The notes beneath the pieces are model-generated. The model had not been told where the DNA came from. It was given only the letters and a program-made list of their open reading frames with translations, and did no database searches. 5,166 nt of DNA, taken from positions 12,955-18,120 of the forward strand of contig PAGS01000001.1 of NCBI GenBank assembly GCA_002705465.1, read 5' to 3'. The position numbers and the translations under genes were made by a program. This DNA comes from Halieaceae bacterium. GTDB taxonomy: Bacteria > Pseudomonadota > Gammaproteobacteria > Pseudomonadales > Halieaceae. Position 1 is the first letter of the stretch; every line of letters begins with the position of its first letter. Shown here in pieces: positions 1 through 5,166 of the stretch.

Positions 1-610
1 CCACGATATTAACTTTGGCATCGGTCCGGCGGGCACAGGCAAAACCTATCTCGCGGTTGCTTGCGCCGTGCAAGCCCTGCTGAACGAGCAGGTAAAGCGA
101 ATCCTGTTGGTACGACCAGCGGTTGAGGCAGGCGAGCGCCTAGGATTTCTGCCCGGCGATTTATCGCAGAAGGTGGATCCCTACCTGAGACCGCTTTACG
201 ACGCGCTCTATGAAATGCTGGGCTTCGAGACCGTGAATAAGCATATTGAACGCCACGTTATTGAAGTCGCGCCATTGGCCTTTATGCGCGGCCGCACGCT
301 GAATCACGCGTTTATCATTCTGGATGAAGCGCAGAACACGACGCGGGAACAGATGAAAATGTTTCTGACCCGGATCGGGTTCGGCTCAACTGCCGTGGTC
401 ACCGGTGACACCAGTCAGATTGACCTCCCCAAGGGCACTCAGAGCGGCCTCACCCACGTGCAAGCGGTGCTCAAGGATGTCACAGGCATCACCTTCACGG
501 AATTTGGCAACAAGGATGTTGTTCGGCACCCGCTGGTGCAACGCGTGGTCAGTGCCTACGACGCTTTTGAGCAGCGGACAGGGGCCTCTCGTAGCGAGGG
601 TCCTCCGTGA
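1..610 (+). CDS. ybeZ: PhoH-like ATPase YbeZ, 5'-truncated by the window edge
   Basis: The reading frame is open from base 2, so the gene enters from outside the window; 202 residues of the C-terminal part are present. Walker A (GPAGTGKT) lies at 23-46 and Walker B (FIILDEAQN) at 311-337. The family signatures [16 protein letters not shown] and the sensor-like GD.SQIDLP follow in the expected order. About 130 N-terminal residues should be missing compared with E. coli YbeZ (roughly 346 residues). The tail after the ATPase core is short and lacks the long charged extension of the E. coli protein. PhoH-like proteins are cytoplasmic P-loop NTPases. YbeZ is known to bind YbeY and is thought to assist it in rRNA processing, possibly as an RNA helicase; that is family knowledge, not visible here. 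The stop overlaps the ybeY start by four bases. The GTG at 68 is internal, not a start, because Walker A lies upstream of it. Confidence 0.97.
   Translation, partial: HDINFGIGPAGTGKTYLAVACAVQALLNEQVKRILLVRPAVEAGERLGFLPGDLSQKVDPYLRPLYDALYEMLGFETVNKHIERHVIEVAPLAFMRGRTLNHAFIILDEAQNTTREQMKMFLTRIGFGSTAVVTGDTSQIDLPKGTQSGLTHVQAVLKDVTGITFTEFGNKDVVRHPLVQRVVSAYDAFEQRTGASRSEGPP
586..600 (+). promoter_or_regulatory. ybeY Shine-Dalgarno inside a potential hairpin
   Basis: GAGGG at 596-600 sits six bases before the GTG at 607 and is the obvious ribosome-binding site for ybeY. Bases 586-591 can pair with 595-600 around a three-base TAG loop: six pairs, one of them G-T. That stem would cover the whole GAGGG. 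Because the element lies inside the last codons of ybeZ, ribosomes finishing ybeZ would open it, which would tie ybeY output to ybeZ translation. The pairing is seen in the sequence; the regulatory role is inference. Confidence 0.5.
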
Positions 611-1095
611 ATATTCTGTTATCCGTTGACCGAGCGACCGAGGTTGCCTCCCCCACTGACGACGCAATCCTTGAGTGGGTGAATCACACACTGAACCGCA
701 CCCTTTCACTGCCTAAGCCCTCTCCCGAACTGTCTATCCGGATTACTGACAACGAAGAATCAGCGCGTCTCAATCACACTTATCGCGCCAAATCGGGGCC
801 CACCAACGTGTTGTCTTTCCCCGCTGAGGTTCCGGCAGAGACGGGCTCGGGGTTGCTCGGCGACCTTGTTATCTGCGCACCGTTGGTAAAGCTCGAGGCC
901 ACTCAACAACATAAATCAGAAGAAGCTCACTGGGCGCACCTCGTTATTCATGGCGTGTTGCACCTGCTGGGCCATGACCATCAAGAACCCGCCGAGGCCG
1001 CACAGATGGAAGCCCTCGAAATTGATTTACTCGGGCACCTTGGCTTCCGCAATCCATACGACGATGAACAGCCCCCGGAGGGCGTACAACTGTGA
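607..1095 (+). CDS. ybeY: Endoribonuclease YbeY, 16S rRNA maturation factor
   Basis: This 162-residue protein is close to the usual length (E. coli 155). The metal-binding motif [11 protein letters not shown] occupies residues 115-125; H115, H119 and H125 match the three zinc ligands of E. coli YbeY (114, 118, 124). The conserved arginine is R60 in LN.TYR, followed by TNVLSFP (66-72) and LGDLVIC (84-90), both family hallmarks. H123 replaces the more common tyrosine in GYDH. YbeY is a cytoplasmic single-strand endoribonuclease needed for 16S 3'-end processing and 70S quality control. The start is fixed: an in-frame TAG at 592-594 leaves GTG 607 as the only upstream candidate, and it has a good Shine-Dalgarno. 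It overlaps ybeZ by four bases (GTGA) and corC by four, so it sits mid-operon with its known partner YbeZ. No anomalies. Confidence 0.97.
   Translation: MNILLSVDRATEVASPTDDAILEWVNHTLNRTLSLPKPSPELSIRITDNEESARLNHTYRAKSGPTNVLSFPAEVPAETGSGLLGDLVICAPLVKLEATQQHKSEEAHWAHLVIHGVLHLLGHDHQEPAEAAQMEALEIDLLGHLGFRNPYDDEQPPEGVQL
1077..1082 (+). promoter_or_regulatory. Strong ribosome-binding site for corC
   Basis: GGAGGG ends nine bases before the GTG at 1092 and lies inside the last codons of ybeY. It supports the GTG start of corC, as does an in-frame TGA at 1065-1067 with no other start codon between that stop and 1092. This is the best Shine-Dalgarno match among the gene junctions in the window. Confidence 0.75.
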
Positions 1096-1943
1096 ACGAT
1101 GATCGCAAGCTGGAATCTGAAGAGAGATCCTGGCTGGACCGGCTGACCCATTTCATCAGTGGAGAGCCGCAAAACAAATCTGATCTTGAGGGCGTGCTCT
1201 CGCTGGCGGAGGAGCATGAAATCATCGACGAGGATGCGCGCAAAATCATGGAGGGCGCCCTGTTGGTCACAGACATGCAGGTGCGCGACATCATGATTCC
1301 CCGGGCGCAGATGATTGTGATTGACTCGGACCAACCACTCCAGGAGGCACTGCCAAAGATTGTGCAATCAGGGCACTCACGCTATCCGGTCATCGGTGAC
1401 GGAATTGACGACGTCATTGGCATTCTGCTGGCCAAAGACCTGCTTCCACTCATACAGAGCGACGCCGACGTGCCCAGCATTTCGGAACTGATGCGGCCGG
1501 TGACCGCCGTACCCGAAAGCAAGCGACTGAATGTCCTGTTGCGGGAGTTTCGTCAAAACCGCAACCACATGGCGATCGTCATAGACGAGTATGGAGGCAT
1601 CGCGGGCCTGATCACAATCGAAGATGTTCTGGAAGAAATTGTCGGTGAGATTGAGGACGAGACCGATGTTGAAGAGGGCCAGCTGATTCGCCCGGTCAAT
1701 GACAGCTCGTTTCTTGTAGAGGCACTCACCCCAATTGAGGATTTCAACGCATTCTTCGGCACCCGTTTTAGTGATGAGGAGTTCGACACGATTGGGGGTC
1801 TGGTGATCAACGCATTTGGTCAGCTACCCACCCGCAATCAGTCCATTCGGCTTGATCAATTCCAATTTAAAGTGGTTCACGCTGATGCGCGCAGACTGAC
1901 TCGTTTGCGCGTGACGACCGGGGCGGCCGACGCCTCAAATTGA
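1092..1943 (+). CDS. corC: CorC/YbeX, CBS-pair and CorC-domain protein
   Basis: The 283-residue product has no predicted membrane segment and is near the E. coli length (292). An N-terminal leader (about 1-60) containing GEP.NK and LIDEDAR-like motifs precedes a tandem CBS pair (about 66-125 and 130-188). The VRDIMIPR motif is at 64-71 and the signature [11 protein letters not shown] at 159-169, followed by an acidic EIVGEIEDE stretch. The C-terminal transporter-associated (CorC/HlyC) domain spans about 200-276, with the conserved [13 protein letters not shown]. CorC was first linked genetically to CorA-dependent Mg2+/Co2+ efflux; YbeX has more recently been tied to ribosome assembly, which fits its neighbours YbeY and YbeZ. 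CBS pairs usually bind adenine nucleotides; the ligand here is unknown. The GTG start overlaps the ybeY stop, and the stop overlaps the lnt start by one base. Confidence 0.96.
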   Translation: MNDDRKLESEERSWLDRLTHFISGEPQNKSDLEGVLSLAEEHEIIDEDARKIMEGALLVTDMQVRDIMIPRAQMIVIDSDQPLQEALPKIVQSGHSRYPVIGDGIDDVIGILLAKDLLPLIQSDADVPSISELMRPVTAVPESKRLNVLLREFRQNRNHMAIVIDEYGGIAGLITIEDVLEEIVGEIEDETDVEEGQLIRPVNDSSFLVEALTPIEDFNAFFGTRFSDEEFDTIGGLVINAFGQLPTRNQSIRLDQFQFKVVHADARRLTRLRVTTGAADASN

Positions 1944-1945
1944 TG
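1940..1945 (+). promoter_or_regulatory. corC stop / lnt start coupling site (TGATG)
   Basis: The corC stop TGA (1941-1943) shares its last base with the lnt ATG (1943-1945). A TTG at 1940 is in frame and could add one residue, but ATG is the simpler start. No purine-rich Shine-Dalgarno lies 5-12 bases upstream; the nearest, GGGGCGG at 1920-1926, is 16 bases away. lnt translation therefore probably relies on ribosomes terminating on corC and re-initiating. The overlap is seen directly; the mechanism is inference. Confidence 0.6.
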
Positions 1946-3415
1946 CCTTACCGTATCCCCAAATGGTGCACGGCACTTCTGGCGGGCATCATCTTTCCTC
2001 TTGGGCTCGCGCCGTTCGATTTCTGGCCAGCCATTCCCCTCAGCACGGGGCTAGTCTACGCCGCTCTCATTCGATCACATCGCACCCAATATGGGCGTTG
2101 TGGTTATGCGTATGGTGCGGGCTTTTTTTTCAGCGGCGTGTCCTGGGTGTATGTCAGCATCCACGTTTATGGCAACACGCCGGTCTGGCTGGCAGCGGCT
2201 CTCACCGGCCTATTTTGCGGCGGTTTAGCGCTGCTGTTCGCCGCTCAGGCATTAGCTTTCGGCCGTCTCGCAAGTAACCATGTGACATGGCGAATTACAC
2301 AATTTGCCTCGCTTTGGGTGCTTTTTGAGTGGTTGAGAAGCTGGCTTCTCACAGGCTTCCCCTGGGGTTATGCAGGTTATGGCTCGCTGGATTCGCCATT
2401 GGCCGGCTGGATTCCGGTGGTGGGTGTCTATGGCACCTCTTGGCTTCTGGTGGCCATCGGGTGCGGTTTCGCCGAGGTACTTGATGCGCCTCGCCGCAGC
2501 ATGCGGTGGGCCGCTGCGGTAGTATTCGCCGGCGTGATCGCGATATCAGGGCTCAGTTTGCAGCGCGTAGAGTGGACCTCTTCCAAGGGCACGCCTATTG
2601 CCGTCGCCGTCGTGCAGCCCAATGTGCCCTTGAGAGAAAAATGGGACCCGCGATACCGTAGCCAGATCCTGTCAGATTTCCGCAAGCGCTCCACACAGCT
2701 CGCCCAAGCCCATTCTTTGGTCGTCTGGCCTGAATCGGCCTTGCCCGCCTACCAGGACCGAGTCACGGATGTGCTTGAGCCGATGAACAGCCAGCTCGCG
2801 CTTTTGGACAGCACGCTCGTTACAGGTATTCCCACCCGCGATGCGACAGGGCGTTACAACAGCGTCATCGCTCTGGGAGCAGGGTCAGGCACCTACCACA
2901 AACAAAAACTGGTGCCCTTCGGAGAATATGTGCCCTTCGAGAGCTGGCTCCGAGGCGTAATCGACTTTTTCGACTTGCCCATGTCTCAGTTCGTGCCCGG
3001 CCCCGAGATTCAGGGCCCGCTTGTAGCGGGGGACCTCGCTATCGCTCCCTTAATCTGTTACGAAATTGTTTATCCAGACTTCGTACAGGGCCATGCCGCT
3101 GATGCGGATGTGCTAATCACCATCAGCAACGACACGTGGTTCGGCCGGAGCATTGGGCCCTGGCAGCATTTTCAGATGGCCCGCTTTCGCGCCGCTGAGC
3201 TGGGACGTGACCTCATCCGGGGTACCAACGATGGTGTCAGCGCATTGATCACGGCCGATGGTGCGATCTCGGTTACTGCATCGCAATTCAGCGAGTCCGT
3301 CATCACTGGATCGATACAACCGCGCTCCGGGCACACGCCTTTTGGCACCACTGGTAGCCTCCCGGTATGGGTTTTTGCGCTCATCACGCTGGTACTGGGC
3401 CGTGATCGCAGCTAA
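1943..3415 (+). CDS. lnt: Apolipoprotein N-acyltransferase Lnt
   Basis: Lnt is the inner-membrane enzyme that moves an acyl chain from a phospholipid to the amino terminus of diacylglyceryl lipoproteins, the last step of lipoprotein maturation before Lol sorting. The 490-residue protein (E. coli 512) begins with about seven or eight hydrophobic segments (residues 9-210), including the conserved EWLR (129-132) and GFPWG (138-142). A periplasmic nitrilase-like domain (about 218-460) follows. The catalytic triad is E264 (WPES), K320 (YHK) and C372 (ICYE), matching E. coli E267, K335 and C387. The essential W234, E328, Y373 and E374 are also present, as is ISNDTWFG..IGPWQH. A final hydrophobic segment (about 472-486) ends in a very short tail. 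I chose ATG 1943, overlapping the corC stop; TTG 1940 would add one residue. It is the fourth gene of the overlapping cluster. Confidence 0.97.
   Translation: MPYRIPKWCTALLAGIIFPLGLAPFDFWPAIPLSTGLVYAALIRSHRTQYGRCGYAYGAGFFFSGVSWVYVSIHVYGNTPVWLAAALTGLFCGGLALLFAAQALAFGRLASNHVTWRITQFASLWVLFEWLRSWLLTGFPWGYAGYGSLDSPLAGWIPVVGVYGTSWLLVAIGCGFAEVLDAPRRSMRWAAAVVFAGVIAISGLSLQRVEWTSSKGTPIAVAVVQPNVPLREKWDPRYRSQILSDFRKRSTQLAQAHSLVVWPESALPAYQDRVTDVLEPMNSQLALLDSTLVTGIPTRDATGRYNSVIALGAGSGTYHKQKLVPFGEYVPFESWLRGVIDFFDLPMSQFVPGPEIQGPLVAGDLAIAPLICYEIVYPDFVQGHAADADVLITISNDTWFGRSIGPWQHFQMARFRAAELGRDLIRGTNDGVSALITADGAISVTASQFSESVITGSIQPRSGHTPFGTTGSLPVWVFALITLVLGRDRS
2123..2130 (+). repeat. Run of eight T inside lnt
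   Basis: Eight consecutive T encode most of FFF at residues 61-63 of Lnt, in a membrane segment. It is the longest homopolymer I noticed in the window. The frame reads through correctly on both sides: GAG before it and SGVSWVYVS after it both match the family. It is a simple-sequence site prone to slippage in replication, transcription or sequencing, not a functional repeat in itself. Confidence 0.9.
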
Positions 3416-3451
3416 TGCTGGTAAACTCGGCTAGTTCATCACAATGCTGTG

Positions 3452-3478
3452 TCGACCTGAGCAGAGAACGCGTAAAAT
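3452..3478 (+). promoter_or_regulatory. Candidate sigma-70 promoter for leuS
   Basis: TAAAAT at 3473-3478 matches the -10 consensus at five of six positions, and TCGACC at 3452-3457 matches the -35 at four of six. The spacer is 15 bases, shorter than the ideal 17. Transcription would start near 3485, giving a leader of about 36 bases. This is the only promoter-like pair I found in the 105-base gap between lnt and leuS. No convincing terminator precedes it, so leuS may also receive read-through from the upstream operon. Confidence 0.45.
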
Positions 3479-3500
3479 CGCCGTAGCGCTAGGTTTTTCA

Positions 3501-3524
3501 ATGGCTGTTATCGAGGATCAATGA
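3501..3524 (+). other. Seven-codon mini-ORF overlapping the leuS start
   Basis: ATG at 3501 opens a frame encoding MAVIEDQ and stops at TGA 3522-3524, which overlaps the leuS ATG (3521-3523) as ATGA. A weak AGG (3491-3493) lies seven bases upstream. It contains no leucine codon, so it is not a classical attenuation leader. If translated, it would deliver ribosomes directly to the leuS start. An ORF this short can easily occur by chance, so it is not called as a gene. Confidence 0.2.
3513..3517 (+). promoter_or_regulatory. leuS ribosome-binding site
   Basis: GAGGA lies three bases before the ATG at 3521. The spacing is on the short side but workable. An in-frame TAA at 3473-3475 with no other start codon before 3521 confirms the leuS start. 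Confidence 0.65.
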
Positions 3525-5166
3525 ACCAAGAATACGCTCCGCAAACGCTTGAACTGGCGCTGCAAGCTGAGTGGGCTGCGTCAGGCCGCTTTACCGTGCA
3601 GACCGACGATACGCGGGAAAAATTTTACTGCCTCGCCATGTTTCCCTACCCCAGCGGAAAACTGCACATGGGGCATGTGCGCAATTACACCATTGCGGAT
3701 GTCATTGCGCGATACCAGCGTATGCAAGGGAAGAACGTGCTGCAGCCGATGGGCTGGGACGCTTTTGGTTTGCCGGCCGAGAACGCAGCCATCGCTAACA
3801 AAGTCGCCCCCGCCAAGTGGACCAGAGAAAACATCGATCACATGCGCGCGCAGTTGCAGCGCTTAGGCTATGCCTATGATTGGGAACGGGAGATTGCGAC
3901 TTGCGATCCAACCTATTACCGATGGGAGCAATGGTTCTTCAGCCGACTCCATGAGCGGGGCCTAGTCTATAGAAAGATGGCGACGGTGAACTGGGACCCT
4001 GTCGATCAGACCGTTCTCGCCAACGAACAGGTAATTGATGGCCGCGGCTGGCGCTCGGGCGCCGTCGTGGAGCGACGCGAGATTCCGCAGTGGTTCATTC
4101 GCATCACGGCCTATGCTGAAGAGCTATTGGCGGGCTTGGATACTCTGGACGGCTGGCCTGAAGCCGTCCGCATCATGCAACGAAACTGGATTGGAAAAAG
4201 TCGGGGCGTAGAACTGGCCTTTGGATTGAGTTCACCCATTGCTGACCACGAACGCATCGAAGTCTACACCACCCGGCCAGATACGCTTTTTGGCGTGACG
4301 TATCTCAGTCTCGCAGCCGAGCATCCCATCACGCTGGCGCTGGCCGAAAAAAATCCTGAACTCAAGGAATTTGTTGCCTCCTGTCAGCAGGCATCCGTAG
4401 CGGAAGCCGATATGGCCCAGGCCGAGAAGTTGGGCATGGACACCGGGCTGCGCGCAGCGCATCCGCTGACGGGAGAGGCCATACCCGTCTGGGTCGCCAA
4501 CTATGTGCTGATGGACTACGGCTCAGGTGCCGTCATGGCGGTACCGGCTCACGATGAGCGGGACTGGGAGTTTGCGCAAAAGTATCAGTTGCCGATCAAG
4601 GCCGTGGTGTGCGACGCGGAGGGTACGCCCGCCGATACGACAGACGGTGCCTACACGGATCGTGGCCGGCTGACTCATTCCGAGGAGTTCAGCGGGTTAG
4701 ACTTTGAGCAAGCCTTCGAGGGCATCGCGACAAAATTGGAAGCCTCGGGCATGGGTCGGACAACAACCCAGTTCCGGCTCCGGGACTGGGGGGTATCGCG
4801 CCAGCGCTATTGGGGCACTCCCATCCCTATGCTTCAAATCGAAGATGGCATCGACATCCCCATTCCTGACGACCGCCTCCCCTCGCTACTACCCGAAGAG
4901 GTATCGATGGATGGTGTGACGTCTCCGATCAAAGCAGACCGGGATTGGCGTCAATTTGAGCTCGAGGGTCAAGCCTGCGAGCGTGAGACGGACACGTTCG
5001 ATACCTTTGTTCAATCCTCCTGGTATTACGCCCGCTTTACGTGCCCCGAGTTTTCTGAGGGCATGATCGACAGCGCCCAGGCGAATTATTGGTTGCCCGT
5101 CGACCAGTATGTGGGTGGCATCGAACACGCCATTTTGCACCTGCTGTATGCGCGGTTTTTCCACAA
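3521..5166 (+). CDS. leuS: Leucyl-tRNA synthetase, 3'-truncated by the window edge
   Basis: LeuRS is the cytoplasmic class I enzyme that charges tRNA-Leu and hydrolyses mischarged products. The first 548 residues (E. coli full length 860) are open without frameshift. HMGH, the class I HIGH motif, is at 49-52 after [18 protein letters not shown] follows. The CP1 editing domain (about 227-420) has TTRPDT at 250-255, where T255 corresponds to E. coli T252, and HDERD ending at D348, equivalent to E. coli D345, so editing should be intact. [12 protein letters not shown] and [13 protein letters not shown] mark return to the catalytic core. KMSKS, the anticodon-binding and C-terminal domains lie beyond the window. 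Oddity: the zinc-1 ligands of E. coli (C159, C176, C179) are D159, G176 and S179 here, and the zinc-2 region also lacks cysteines. The ATG start gives MNQEY, aligning residue-for-residue with E. coli up to HMGH. Probably has its own promoter. Confidence 0.97.
   Translation, partial: MNQEYAPQTLELALQAEWAASGRFTVQTDDTREKFYCLAMFPYPSGKLHMGHVRNYTIADVIARYQRMQGKNVLQPMGWDAFGLPAENAAIANKVAPAKWTRENIDHMRAQLQRLGYAYDWEREIATCDPTYYRWEQWFFSRLHERGLVYRKMATVNWDPVDQTVLANEQVIDGRGWRSGAVVERREIPQWFIRITAYAEELLAGLDTLDGWPEAVRIMQRNWIGKSRGVELAFGLSSPIADHERIEVYTTRPDTLFGVTYLSLAAEHPITLALAEKNPELKEFVASCQQASVAEADMAQAEKLGMDTGLRAAHPLTGEAIPVWVANYVLMDYGSGAVMAVPAHDERDWEFAQKYQLPIKAVVCDAEGTPADTTDGAYTDRGRLTHSEEFSGLDFEQAFEGIATKLEASGMGRTTTQFRLRDWGVSRQRYWGTPIPMLQIEDGIDIPIPDDRLPSLLPEEVSMDGVTSPIKADRDWRQFELEGQACERETDTFDTFVQSSWYYARFTCPEFSEGMIDSAQANYWLPVDQYVGGIEHAILHLLYARFFH

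Noticed and set aside
386..709. Antisense open frame of 107 codons across the ybeZ/ybeY junction.
   Set aside because: It lies opposite two well-identified genes, its product has no recognisable domain, and long antisense frames are common in GC-rich coding DNA.
944..1367. Overlapping antisense frames of 116 and 128 codons across ybeY and corC.
   Set aside because: Both are shadows of conserved genes on the + strand and their translations have no family resemblance.
3409..3420. Small hairpin CAGC-TAAT-GCTG spanning the lnt stop codon as a possible terminator.
   Set aside because: The stem is only four pairs and no T-run follows, so it is not a credible intrinsic terminator.
3484..3499. Palindrome TAGCGCTA followed by GG and five T, resembling a terminator or an operator.
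   Set aside because: The palindrome has no room for a loop, so only a few weak pairs would form, and it falls at the predicted leuS transcription start and leader. No known operator matches it that I recognise.
3416..3520. A T-box or leucine attenuation leader upstream of leuS.
   Set aside because: The gap is too short for a T-box, no specifier stem or T-box motif is visible, and the only mini-ORF has no leucine codons. T-boxes are also mainly a Gram-positive feature.
3549..3866. Plus-strand frame of 105 codons inside the start of leuS.
   Set aside because: It is out of frame with a clear LeuRS that carries HMGH and WDAFGLPAE over the same bases; the composition looks like an off-frame translation.
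4889..5164. Antisense frame of 91 codons at the window end.
   Set aside because: It is opposite the LeuRS catalytic core, which is conserved codon by codon, and has no recognisable features.

Overview
The window is a stretch of conserved bacterial housekeeping DNA, all on the + strand. It reads ybeZ (PhoH-like ATPase, 5' end cut off), ybeY (rRNA-maturation endonuclease), corC/ybeX (CBS-domain protein), lnt (apolipoprotein N-acyltransferase) and leuS (leucyl-tRNA synthetase, 3' end cut off). The order ybeZ-ybeY-corC-lnt is the classic gammaproteobacterial arrangement, and each protein aligns from memory with its E. coli counterpart, including catalytic residues at near-identical spacing. The DNA is moderately GC-rich by eye. 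A gammaproteobacterium outside the enteric group is the best guess. The LeuRS carries a cysteine-free zinc module unlike that of E. coli, and I recall that form mainly from betaproteobacteria and some gammaproteobacteria. I cannot name a genus.

Layout: 1-610 is the C-terminal two thirds of ybeZ; 607-1095 is ybeY; 1092-1943 is corC; 1943-3415 is lnt. These four are physically overlapping: two 4-base overlaps with GTG starts, then a 1-base TGATG overlap. They almost certainly form one transcript with coupled translation. A 105-base gap (3416-3520) follows. It holds no convincing terminator, a plausible sigma-70 promoter, a seven-codon mini-ORF whose stop overlaps the leuS start, and the leuS ribosome-binding site. 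leuS then runs open from 3521 to the window end, 548 codons without a frameshift and without reaching the KMSKS motif.

Functionally, YbeY and its partner ATPase YbeZ work in 16S rRNA 3'-end maturation and ribosome quality control. CorC/YbeX has been linked to divalent-cation homeostasis and to ribosome assembly. Lnt completes lipoprotein maturation at the inner membrane, and LeuRS charges tRNA-Leu. The shared themes are translation and envelope biogenesis. I saw no mobile element, CRISPR array, RNA gene, pseudogene or accessory island, and no sign of a novel system. The points worth a second look are fine-scale: translational coupling signals, a hairpin over the ybeY ribosome-binding site, the mini-ORF before leuS, and the zinc-less LeuRS module.
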